In this document: piece by piece, positions 1-5,678 of the stretch | How positions within the stretch are numbered: position 1 is the stretch's first letter | Layout of the letters: the number at the start of each line of letters is the position of its first letter | Origin: a virus | DNA: 22,931 nucleotides | Reading direction: 5' to 3' (one strand) | Virus record (IMG/VR): IMGVR_UViG_3300017751_000257 | Location: 1 to 22,931 of that record | Translations under genes and position numbers: made by a program | The notes under the pieces: model-generated | What the model saw: the letters and a program-made list of their open reading frames with translations, nothing else | What the model was told of the DNA's origin: nothing | Databases searched by the model: none

Positions 1-5
1 AAAAA

Positions 6-24
6 GTTCTTATATTTAAGTATA
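6..24 (+). promoter_or_regulatory. Early promoter -7 element (partial, at window edge)
   Basis: GTTCT then TATATTTA (11-18) and AGTATA. It differs by one base from the 19-base blocks at 91-109 and 2533-2551, which sit in complete promoter boxes. The matching TTG element would lie upstream of base 1, so only the -7 half is visible. A second complete box follows about 85 bases downstream, making this a tandem promoter region. Confidence 0.5.
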
Positions 25-71
25 AGATGAGACGAAAAAGAGAAAATAAAGGGAAAATAACTGCAGGAACA

Positions 72-103
72 GTTGCTTTATTGGATTAAAGTTCGTATAT
101 TTA
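72..103 (+). promoter_or_regulatory. Early promoter of the AAA+ ATPase gene
   Basis: TTG at 73-75 within AGTTGCTTTA, a spacer of exactly 20 bases ending in GTTCG, then TATATTTA at 96-103. The arrangement matches the Bacteroidota-type -33 TTG / -7 TAnnTTTG promoter and recurs at 2246-2277 and 2514-2545. The ATG at 133 lies 29 bases after the box, leaving room for a short A-rich leader without a Shine-Dalgarno sequence. Confidence 0.7.
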
Positions 104-132
104 AGTATATTAATTAATTAAACACACACAAT

Positions 133-1281
133 ATGTTAGTTAGAATTTTACAGGTTGAAGGCTCCTTAAAAGCTCAAGATTCAAAAGGAAATAATATCCC
201 GTTCAATGCAGCAGGTAAGGATTATCCTACGTTATGGAAGAATACTGCTCAGAAAGCATTCGATGATGGTATGAGCTTTGTACTAGTAGATGGTAAGTGG
301 ACTAAAATAAATGAGCCTACTTTCAATCGCTTGGTTGAGAAAGAGAACGTACCGGAGGATGTTCCATCGGAGCAAGCTGAACTAATGTCATTCATTCAGA
401 AGTCTCCTGAGTTGAGACCTGAGGTTATGAAGATGGCTGATATCAAGTGGAAGTACTTGATGCGTTGTACCATGCGAGGCAAAAATATTATGATGACTGG
501 TCCTGCTGGTTGCGGAAAAACAATGGCTGCTAAGAGCGTTGTTAACGCATTAGATAGACCGGACTTCTATTTCAATTTAGGAGCTACTCAAGATCCGAGA
601 GCTACCCTTATAGGTAATACTCATTTCAATAAAGAAGATGGAACAGTGTTCTCAGAAGCGCTGTTTGTTAAGGCTATCCAGACTGAGGATGCCGTGATCT
701 TATTAGATGAACTATCAAGAGCCCATCCTGAGGCACACAACATACTAATGACTGTGTTAGACGAAGGGCAAAGGTACTTACGCTTAGATGAAGCAGAAGG
801 TGCTCCTACGATAAAAGTTGCAAAAGGGGTGACCTTCATTGCTACTGCGAATATAGGAAACGAGTATACGGCCACTAGAGTGATGGATAGAGCGCTGGTA
901 GATAGATTCATAATAGTAGAGATGGATGTATTAGATAAGACCGAGGAAGCTGAGCTTTTGCGATACCTTTATCCTAATCTAGATACAGAGTCAATAGATG
1001 CCATCGCTGGTATAGTTGCCGATACACGTACGGAGATGGGAACAGAAGCACCTCGTATTAGTACACATATAAGCACACGTGCATCAGTTGAGATGGCAGG
1101 ACTTATATATGATGGCTTCACATTAGAGGAGTCTGCTATGGTACTTATATACCCACAGTATGACAACGCCGGAGGTCTAGATAGTGAAAGAACGTTTGTC
1201 AAGCAATTAGTTCAGAAGTATATCCCTACGGATGCCGATACAGATGATCTATTCAATGTAGAAGATACAGATAACAATTAA
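133..1281 (+). CDS. MoxR/CobS-type AAA+ ATPase
   Basis: A 382-residue AAA+ ATPase of the MoxR/CobS (AAA_5-like) type. The core shows Walker A GPAGCGKT (residues 123-130), Walker B VILLDE (188-193), sensor-1 asparagine in ATAN (N240), and DRALVDRF (252-259) supplying likely arginine-finger residues. About 100 residues precede the core and may bind a substrate or partner. MoxR-type ATPases usually remodel or load another protein, often with a von Willebrand A-domain partner. CobS-like versions are frequent in T4-like marine phages, but their phage role is not settled. No VWA gene follows here; downstream are a hairpin, a G-run and an acetyltransferase. The ATG at 133 has no Shine-Dalgarno sequence, only an A-rich leader behind the promoter at 72-103. 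The family call is firm; a role in cobalamin synthesis is not implied. Confidence 0.92.
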   Translation: MLVRILQVEGSLKAQDSKGNNIPFNAAGKDYPTLWKNTAQKAFDDGMSFVLVDGKWTKINEPTFNRLVEKENVPEDVPSEQAELMSFIQKSPELRPEVMKMADIKWKYLMRCTMRGKNIMMTGPAGCGKTMAAKSVVNALDRPDFYFNLGATQDPRATLIGNTHFNKEDGTVFSEALFVKAIQTEDAVILLDELSRAHPEAHNILMTVLDEGQRYLRLDEAEGAPTIKVAKGVTFIATANIGNEYTATRVMDRALVDRFIIVEMDVLDKTEEAELLRYLYPNLDTESIDAIAGIVADTRTEMGTEAPRISTHISTRASVEMAGLIYDGFTLEESAMVLIYPQYDNAGGLDSERTFVKQLVQKYIPTDADTDDLFNVEDTDNN

Positions 1282-1305
1282 AAACATAGCATAGTGTGTG
1301 TGCTA

Positions 1306-1333
1306 GAGGGCCTCGCAGAGATGTGAGGTCTTC
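1306..1333 (+). other. Long RNA hairpin with GAGA tetraloop
   Basis: Bases 1306-1317 pair with 1322-1333 over 12 bp (including four G-T pairs) around a GAGA loop of the stable GNRA type. It begins 25 bases after the ATPase stop codon. No T-run follows, so it is not a standard intrinsic terminator. It may protect the mRNA 3' end, be a processing site, or act as a protein-binding structure. Confidence 0.55.
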
Positions 1334-1363
1334 GCGTATACGGAACATTTACGGTAAATCATA

Positions 1364-1389
1364 GGGGGTTGGGATTGTTGGGTGGGGGG
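1364..1389 (+). other. Candidate G-quadruplex motif
   Basis: Four G-tracts of 5, 3, 3 and 6 guanines are separated by loops of 2, 6 and 1 bases on the coding strand. This meets the usual G3+N1-7 rule for an intramolecular quadruplex and stands out in an AT-rich genome. It lies between the hairpin at 1306-1333 and the acetyltransferase gene, so it would be in the transcript. Folding is inferred from sequence only. Confidence 0.5.
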
Positions 1390-1497
1390 TAAGTGACGTG
1401 TCTATTGAGGCAACTTTTTTATGCTATAGCCCCATTGTTTAATGAGACACATGATATGTATATACATGAGAGCTACACGAGCTCTCTTAACTCACTC

Positions 1498-1502
1498 AGG
1501 AG
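1498..1502 (+). promoter_or_regulatory. Shine-Dalgarno sequence favouring the acetyltransferase start at 1510
   Basis: AGGAG ends seven bases before the ATG at 1510. The alternative in-frame starts (GTG 1393, ATG 1456) have no comparable site. The G-run ahead of 1393 could mimic one by chance. Confidence 0.5.
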
Positions 1503-1509
1503 ACGTTTA

Positions 1510-1908
1510 ATGCACACAATAACACCTTTCCGTACCCATGCACAGGGCCTAGAAGGTTGGTTGGCTATCGTAGATGGCCAGACCGTAGGTCACATTTTCA
1601 TGCAACAAGAACCGAACAAACGGATAAAATTCTTAGATGCATGGGTTCATCCAGATCATCGCAGGGAAGGTGTATTCAGATCGTTATGGGAAACACGCTG
1701 GGGATATGTAGTAACTACGTATCCAGACCATACAGTGTATGCCTGGTGTTTAGAGGCCACATTACCTCTACTCCAAGAGAAAGGTTTTAAAGCAGGTGAG
1801 ACATGCACATACGTAGAACGTGCAGTAACATCAGATAGGTCAGTGCAATGGCCAGATAAGAAATCTAGTAGAGGATTTCAGGAGATAGGCGTCCCCGTAA
1901 CATGCTAG
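1510..1908 (+). CDS. GNAT-family N-acetyltransferase (small)
   Basis: A minimal GNAT-fold acetyltransferase, 133 residues from this start. Residues 17-31 look like the beta2-beta3 hairpin. Motif A follows: a beta-strand FLDAWVHPDHR (41-51), then RREGVF (51-56) in place of the acetyl-CoA pyrophosphate loop R/Q-x-x-G-x-G/A. The final G/A is Phe here. Motif B is probably YAWCLEATLPLLQEKGF (77-93), ending in the common 'GF' turn. The family acetylates amines on proteins, small molecules or antibiotics; the substrate cannot be told. The frame is open back to a GTG at 1393 and an ATG at 1456, giving up to 171 residues. I prefer 1510 because AGGAG precedes it. Hand-counted GC in 1561-1620 is about 45%, against 28% in a sigma-factor stretch, so this may be an acquired cassette. 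Confidence 0.75.
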   Translation: MHTITPFRTHAQGLEGWLAIVDGQTVGHIFMQQEPNKRIKFLDAWVHPDHRREGVFRSLWETRWGYVVTTYPDHTVYAWCLEATLPLLQEKGFKAGETCTYVERAVTSDRSVQWPDKKSSRGFQEIGVPVTC

Positions 1909-1920
1909 AGAGATCAAGTA

Positions 1921-2133
1921 ATGTCAAGAGCAGACGATATACAAACACAACGCAAACAATTGAAAGCAGAACTAACCAATATACAAAGCAAATGCAGCCA
2001 TACACAACAACACATTCGAAGATGTCCACAAGATAAAGATTATCGCTGGGAGTGTGATACGTGTAAAGCTAGGTTAGCTTATCCCTCACAGACAGAGCTA
2101 AGCACATATATAGGCGACCACTTAACACCATAG
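1921..2133 (+). CDS. Small zinc-binding protein
   Basis: A 70-residue protein starting 12 bases after the acetyltransferase stop, so probably cotranscribed. The N-terminal 24 residues are charged and helical. After that come CSH (C25, H27), C35 and CDTC (C45, C48), a spacing that suggests one zinc-ribbon-like site using C25/H27 or C35 with C45/C48. WECDTCKA resembles the second knuckle of small phage zinc ribbons. The function is unknown; nucleic-acid or protein binding is the usual role of such modules. It shares the higher GC and codon choice of the acetyltransferase gene. The ribosome-binding site is weak (GAGAG 10-14 bases upstream). Confidence 0.7.
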   Translation: MSRADDIQTQRKQLKAELTNIQSKCSHTQQHIRRCPQDKDYRWECDTCKARLAYPSQTELSTYIGDHLTP

Positions 2134-2174
2134 ACCAACCAATAGACAGTAGGATTTTTTCTCGTGGCATTCTC

Positions 2175-2226
2175 GGGGCATCGTTCGCTGCGCTCACTTC
2201 ATCACCTGCCCTCTGCAAACTTTTTT
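2175..2226 (+). terminator. Weak candidate terminator in a GC-rich patch
   Basis: GGGGCA (2175-2180) can pair with TGCCCT (2207-2212), and TTTTTT follows at 2221-2226. The 26-base loop and the 8-base gap before the T-run make it a poor intrinsic terminator. It is placed where one is expected: after the acetyltransferase cassette and before the next promoter at 2246. Confidence 0.3.
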
Positions 2227-2245
2227 GAAAATAACCGGGTAAAAA

Positions 2246-2277
2246 GTTGCTTTAACGAAGTATTGTTCGTATCTTTA
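2246..2277 (+). promoter_or_regulatory. Early promoter of the 62-residue protein gene
   Basis: TTG at 2247-2249 within AAAAAGTTGCTTTA, a spacer of exactly 20 bases ending in GTTCG, then TATCTTTA at 2270-2277. The layout is the same as at 72-103 and 2514-2545. The ATG at 2309 lies 31 bases after the box. Confidence 0.68.
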
Positions 2278-2308
2278 TTATATAAAGAGAGATAATTAAA
2301 ACCTAAAT

Positions 2309-2497
2309 ATGAACAACGACAGAAAACTTTACAGACGATTACTAGACACAGAATGGAATATGGCTTGTGCAAATATGGATGACCTCATAACATGGGATGA
2401 GTATAGCGAATTTAATAATATGGCTTCAGCTATTGAAATAATCTTTGATAATAAGTATGGTGAACGTGAGGTCAAAAAATGGAGACATAACGATTAA
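2309..2497 (+). CDS. Hypothetical small protein (62 aa)
   Basis: A 62-residue, mixed-charge, probably helical protein that I do not recognise. It has its own promoter (2246-2277) and an A-rich leader without a Shine-Dalgarno sequence. The next gene also has its own promoter, so this is probably a single-gene transcript, as is common for small early phage proteins that act on the host. It has three tryptophans and is acidic in the middle (DDLITWDEYSEF). No membrane segment, cysteine motif or known domain is visible. The codon pattern and the promoter placed ahead of it support a real gene. Confidence 0.65.
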   Translation: MNNDRKLYRRLLDTEWNMACANMDDLITWDEYSEFNNMASAIEIIFDNKYGEREVKKWRHND

Positions 2498-2513
2498 AAT
2501 AATAGTAAAAAAA

Positions 2514-2545
2514 GTTGCTTTTACGATATATAGTTCGTATATTTA
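2514..2545 (+). promoter_or_regulatory. Early promoter of the 153-residue protein gene
   Basis: TTG at 2515-2517 within AAAAAGTTGCTTTT (2509-2522), a spacer of exactly 20 bases ending in GTTCG, then TATATTTA at 2538-2545. The block from GTTCG through AAGTATA is identical over 19 bases to that at 91-109. The ATG at 2589 has a long A-rich leader. Confidence 0.7.
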
Positions 2546-2588
2546 AGTATAATAAGAAATAAGAAATAATAATTAAAAAATAAACAAA

Positions 2589-3050
2589 ATGACAAAAGCT
2601 AAAAAAACTCCTCAATTTAAGTACGGAATCGAAATTACTAAACCTCATTCAAAAGAAATGTATGATCATAATGATGTAGTCGCAGAAGTATTAAAATTAA
2701 ATATTCAATCTGCTTGGGATAATGCATTCAAATTAGCAGAGGTGGATTTCATTAGTTATCTAGAAGAAGATCAAGAAGGGATGCTCTTTACTGATTCAGA
2801 TTGGTCTAATGCTAATCAAGTAATGCAAGATCTTTCTAAAGGTACTACTGTTACCGGTTACGGTGGTGGGTTTACTATTCAAGATGTGCAAGATGATTTC
2901 GATAGAGATCTAGAGTGTATGGAGAACTGGCAACTGCATGAGACATATGCAGAGTTATTTGACGATGGTCTTGTACCTGCTGTTGATGCTGAGATGGTAG
3001 GTTTTACTAATAATTATAATAAAGATAATACTAGCTATGCAAAAGTGTAG
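2589..3050 (+). CDS. Hypothetical acidic protein (153 aa)
   Basis: A 153-residue protein, basic in the first 10 residues and then strongly acidic, with many Asp/Glu in residues 50-65 and 95-125. A glycine patch lies near residues 90-97 (TGYGGGFT). I recognise no domain. It is the first gene behind the promoter at 2514-2545 and starts a run of five or six short overlapping genes that ends near 4069. Its last 14 bases overlap the start of the zinc-finger gene at 3037, suggesting translational coupling. Acidic early phage proteins sometimes mimic DNA or bind host enzymes, but nothing here proves that role. Confidence 0.75.
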   Translation: MTKAKKTPQFKYGIEITKPHSKEMYDHNDVVAEVLKLNIQSAWDNAFKLAEVDFISYLEEDQEGMLFTDSDWSNANQVMQDLSKGTTVTGYGGGFTIQDVQDDFDRDLECMENWQLHETYAELFDDGLVPAVDAEMVGFTNNYNKDNTSYAKV

Positions 3051-3516
3051 AAGATGTTTAGAAGCTATACCTGAGGCGAGGCTTAAGGCCTTGCCGGGTA
3101 CTAAAGAGTGCGTTGAATGTTCTTCTGTTGAGATGAATGTTGTACGTACTGTTATAACTGGTAAGACTACTTACTCAGAGGTAGAGGTAATAAAGAATGA
3201 TGATACTAAAAAGTATTTAAAGCGTCTCGAGGGTAAAGGTCGTACCGGGTTCGGTTCTATGTTGTATAGAGGTAGTAGTAAAGAGCCAGCTAGAAAAGTT
3301 AAACTAGGTACTCGAGCTGCTAGACCGGGTATACTTTTTACTAGAGAGGCGTTTGATCAAGCTTTGCAGGAAGCTATGAGTTGGGTAGATTATGATATAG
3401 ATAGAGCTTTGCGTACGGTTGATAATAGATTTAATGAAGAGATGATTGACGGAGCTCAGCGTAGGCAGATACGAGATATTATTGAGGTGTTTAAATTACA
3501 AGGAGAAAGTGTATAG
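3037..3516 (+). CDS. DksA/TraR-type zinc-finger protein
   Basis: A 159-residue protein with an N-terminal C4 zinc finger: C4-x2-C7, then IPEARLKALPG (11-21), then C25-x2-C28. This layout (CxxC, IPxxRL, P, CxxC) is the signature of DksA/TraR zinc fingers. In DksA the finger follows a coiled coil that enters the RNA polymerase secondary channel. Here it is at the N-terminus and the rest (30-159) is a basic then acidic domain I cannot name, so DksA-like action on RNA polymerase is only a possibility. A basic stretch around residues 80-105 (SSKEPARKVKLGTRAARPG) may bind nucleic acid. The start overlaps the preceding gene by 14 bases; the stop overlaps the next gene's GTG by one base. Confidence 0.75.
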   Translation: MQKCRRCLEAIPEARLKALPGTKECVECSSVEMNVVRTVITGKTTYSEVEVIKNDDTKKYLKRLEGKGRTGFGSMLYRGSSKEPARKVKLGTRAARPGILFTREAFDQALQEAMSWVDYDIDRALRTVDNRFNEEMIDGAQRRQIRDIIEVFKLQGESV

Positions 3517-3719
3517 TGGGGTTTCATAAACGTTGGATAAATTTAGATCTGGTAAAGATAAGATTTAAGGAAGGTGGTATTGATGCGGTACGTTCATATC
3601 TAGACTCACCAGATGCTATTATTACAACTGATAACGAGTCAGAAGAGATTGTAGTATTATTTCAGAGTGGTGTTACAGATGAAGAGTTAATTAAAAAAAT
3701 AAATAAATATGTACATTAA
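3516..3719 (+). CDS. Hypothetical small protein (67 aa), GTG start
   Basis: A 67-residue protein beginning at a GTG that overlaps the previous stop (TAGTG). AGGAG at 3501-3505 precedes it by 10 bases. The sequence has an alternating helix/strand look: basic N-terminus, acidic middle (DNESEEIVVLFQSG) and a helical end (DEELIKKINKYV). No known domain. Its final 11 bases overlap the next gene at 3709, which points to coupled translation. Function unknown. Confidence 0.65.
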   Translation: MGFHKRWINLDLVKIRFKEGGIDAVRSYLDSPDAIITTDNESEEIVVLFQSGVTDEELIKKINKYVH

Positions 3720-3942
3720 TGGTCGTAGAGTGACTCTAGAAGAGTTAGAGAAATTAACTGATAATCTTATTGGTTCATTAATTGATGATCTATATGATTT
3801 AATTCATGATGAAGGTATAGAGGTAGCAGTACCTGGCGTGTTAAAGAAGCAGCGTAGCGTACTTAATAAAATGATAGAGCATTATATTGAGCGAGAGGAA
3901 TATGAGAAGTGTGCTGTACTTCGTGATATGATACAGTTTTAA
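3709..3942 (+). CDS. Small UVR-motif protein
   Basis: A 77-residue protein. Residues 52-75 match the UVR motif, a helical hairpin of UvrB, UvrC, ClpC and McsA with the pattern (hydrophobic)xxAIExExYExAAxLRDxI; here it reads MIEHYIEREEYEKCAVLRDM. In UvrB/UvrC this motif mediates protein-protein contact, so a stand-alone copy could bind a host UvrB/UvrC or Clp-McsA partner. The first 45 residues are helical and acidic. The start overlaps the previous gene by 11 bases. The motif call rests on eye comparison. Confidence 0.65.
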   Translation: MYINGRRVTLEELEKLTDNLIGSLIDDLYDLIHDEGIEVAVPGVLKKQRSVLNKMIEHYIEREEYEKCAVLRDMIQF

Positions 3943-3946
3943 TTAT

Positions 3947-4069
3947 ATGAAAAAGGTTAAGGTAACAATAAAGGATATTTATGATGCGATGCGTCCTAAC
4001 GTATACCGTAACAAGAAGAAGTACACTAGGAAAGATAAACATAAAGGACAGGGGAAGTCGAAAACCTAA
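3947..4069 (+). CDS. Very small basic protein (40 aa)
   Basis: A 40-codon reading frame that begins ATGAAAAAGGTTAAGG and ends with TAA at 4067. It starts four bases after the UVR-protein stop and is in line with the operon. The product begins MKKVKVTIKDIYDAMRPN and ends in a Lys/Arg-rich tail (residues 21-39), suggesting nucleic-acid binding or a ribosome-associated role. Codon use looks like its neighbours and it fills the gap before the next leader. No Shine-Dalgarno sequence is visible; coupling from the previous stop is likely. No homologue is recognised. Confidence 0.55.
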   Translation: MKKVKVTIKDIYDAMRPNVYRNKKKYTRKDKHKGQGKSKT

Positions 4070-4081
4070 TAGAGTAGACAA

Positions 4082-4089
4082 TATAAATA
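4082..4089 (+). promoter_or_regulatory. TATAAATA element, possible T4-type late promoter
   Basis: TATAAATAG lies 35 bases upstream of the ATG at 4117 in a short non-coding gap. TATAAATA is the -10 element of T4 late promoters recognised by gp55. It is a single eight-base match in AT-rich DNA, so chance is a real alternative. The other late leaders in this window carry TATATTTAT instead. Confidence 0.35.
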
Positions 4090-4116
4090 GCTTGCAGCTT
4101 AACTGCTAAATTCAAA

Positions 4117-4419
4117 ATGGCTTACGATAGAAAGCAAAAACACAAAACAAGTTTTAATTCAAAAAGAAAGTTTAATCCACAACGCTATGGTAAAGTATGG
4201 GGCTCTATAACATTTGAGCATGACTGGGATAAAGAACCTGTAGGGGAGGCTAATGGACCGGTTATTGGTAATTTATGGATTGGTAATTCTAACCATCAGT
4301 TAACCTTTTCAGAGACAAATAAACTTATTGAGACTCTTAAAGAAGCACAGCACGCTTACAATGTAGGTGTACGTATGGGTAGAACTAATATGCATGCATC
4401 TCAACCTTTTGTCAGATAA
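4117..4419 (+). CDS. Hypothetical protein (100 aa)
   Basis: A 100-residue protein with a basic N-terminal tail (residues 4-25, many Lys/Arg/Gln) followed by a compact domain with strands (KVWGSITFEHDW, NLWIGNSNHQLTF) and a helix (ETNKLIETLKEAQHAYNVG). I do not recognise it. The order basic tail, beta strands, helix could fit a small nucleic-acid-binding protein, but that is a guess. It is separated from neighbours on both sides: TATAAATA precedes it, and the next promoter overlaps its stop codon. No Shine-Dalgarno sequence; the leader is A-rich. Confidence 0.72.
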   Translation: MAYDRKQKHKTSFNSKRKFNPQRYGKVWGSITFEHDWDKEPVGEANGPVIGNLWIGNSNHQLTFSETNKLIETLKEAQHAYNVGVRMGRTNMHASQPFVR

Positions 4420-4451
4420 GTTGCCTTTCTGGTAAATTTTTATTATATTAA
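4420..4451 (+). promoter_or_regulatory. Promoter of the TTG-N20-TATATTWA type
   Basis: TTG at 4421-4423 (in AAGTTGCCTTT), a 20-base spacer, then TATATTAA at 4444-4451. Spacing and the GTTGC start match the early boxes, but the GTTCG extension is absent. It overlaps the end of the preceding gene's stop. The rest of the gap to 4548 is very AT-rich, with no other structure I can support. Confidence 0.5.
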
Positions 4452-4547
4452 ATATATTATATAATAATAGTAATTAAAAAATAGTATTAATAAAAATATA
4501 CTTAGTTAATTATTGATATATAATATAAAAGATTATTAGGGGATACT

Positions 4548-4943
4548 ATGGACAAGAAGAAGAGGTTGACATATTTAGCTGATGAGTTGTTAAAGAAGCA
4601 GGAGCATGCAGATGCTTTACGTGATCTTGGAGAGCGTAATCCTGAAGCAGCTAGTTCTATAGAGAATATTCTAGCAGCATTCTCACCTGTAGAAGATCTA
4701 ATTAAAGTGCGCGACCATATTCATAAATTCGAGTCCGTAGTATCTCTGATAAAGGATAACATAAAGAACAGTAAAGGTTATAATAACTTTTCAGAGTCTG
4801 AATATGTTCGAGATAAGAAGAGAGTGTTTGATATTAAGCATAAGGTGTTATCTAGTAATCAAATTGATAAAGAAGACTTAAAAGAAGTAAATAAAATTTA
4901 TAAGAATCATCTAAATATTCAGAGTATTTTAAAAGGTAAATAG
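4548..4943 (+). CDS. Hypothetical helical protein (131 aa)
   Basis: A 131-residue, highly charged, almost entirely helical protein with coiled-coil potential across residues 5-75 and a Lys-rich C-terminus. It starts at an ATG five bases after AGGGG (4538-4542). No known domain or catalytic motif is seen. It sits behind the promoter at 4420-4451 and directly before the 227-residue protein, with a 16-base gap. Head-completion, scaffolding and regulatory roles are all possible and none is supported by sequence. Confidence 0.72.
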   Translation: MDKKKRLTYLADELLKKQEHADALRDLGERNPEAASSIENILAAFSPVEDLIKVRDHIHKFESVVSLIKDNIKNSKGYNNFSESEYVRDKKRVFDIKHKVLSSNQIDKEDLKEVNKIYKNHLNIQSILKGK

Positions 4944-4959
4944 ATATTTATAATAAGAT

Positions 4960-5643
4960 ATGGGATACAACAAGAAAGAAAATATTGATGATAATTTTAG
5001 ATTAGATATTGATGATATCTTAGCTGGTAACTCTAAACTAAATCTTTTTGATTACTCTCAAGAAGACTATGATATGTTTGTCAATGGATTTGATACCAAG
5101 GCTATTAGAGGTATGATGGAAAAGGTTTCTGATATATTAAACGGAAATATATCTTTAGATGATGAAGAGTTGAATGATACAAAAGATGTTAACCGTGTAG
5201 AGTATCTAATTAACTATATACAATCTCTATCGTCAAGTGATTTAGATCGTTTTGAAACAATGGTCAATAAATTTGATACTAACCCTCACGTGCTTTGGAA
5301 CATGCTCAATAATGCTGATAAGGCACTATATAAAAAGCCTGAAATATTTTATAAGTGGTTAGCATCTATTACAGATGAAAAACTCGATCAGTATGTTTAT
5401 AAAGCAATAGGCGGTAGCAAACTACATCCAGATGATATGTATCGAAATGAACCTGAAACAAAAGTTGAAATGCTTGATGGGTTTATTGCAATAAGCTCTT
5501 CTAATTTAAAAGCACTCGATATGTTTAGAGATAGAATAATTAAAACACATAATAATAACTGCTCATATGAGCATCGAATAAAAACTCACGATGGTGTCAA
5601 GGTACATAGCTATGTGTTTGATATGAACAACATGAGTGATTAA
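4960..5643 (+). CDS. Hypothetical acidic protein (227 aa)
   Basis: A 227-residue acidic protein with many Asp/Asn, especially residues 1-90, and predicted helices throughout. No cysteine-rich motif, membrane segment or known active site is seen. The gap before it holds GATATTTATAATA (4943-4955), which resembles the TATTTATAA leaders of the structural genes but lies only 5 bases from the ATG. There is no Shine-Dalgarno sequence. Function unknown; its length and consistent codon use make it a real gene. Confidence 0.78.
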   Translation: MGYNKKENIDDNFRLDIDDILAGNSKLNLFDYSQEDYDMFVNGFDTKAIRGMMEKVSDILNGNISLDDEELNDTKDVNRVEYLINYIQSLSSSDLDRFETMVNKFDTNPHVLWNMLNNADKALYKKPEIFYKWLASITDEKLDQYVYKAIGGSKLHPDDMYRNEPETKVEMLDGFIAISSSNLKALDMFRDRIIKTHNNNCSYEHRIKTHDGVKVHSYVFDMNNMSD

Positions 5644-5678
5644 TACAGGTTTTTATTTTTACTATATATATATAATAT

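Noticed and set aside
621-911. Minus-strand reading frame of 96 codons
   Set aside because: It lies wholly inside the AAA+ ATPase gene, has no leader, and its product has no recognisable pattern. The same holds for the other minus-strand frames, all opposite + strand genes.
1557-1790. Second + strand frame inside the acetyltransferase gene
   Set aside because: It is a shifted frame fully within the GNAT gene; the product is low-complexity basic sequence, while the GNAT frame has clear motif A.
4436-4547. AT-rich gap as a possible replication origin
   Set aside because: No iterated repeats or helicase-loading pattern could be found beyond simple AT-richness; the promoter box at 4420-4451 explains part of it.
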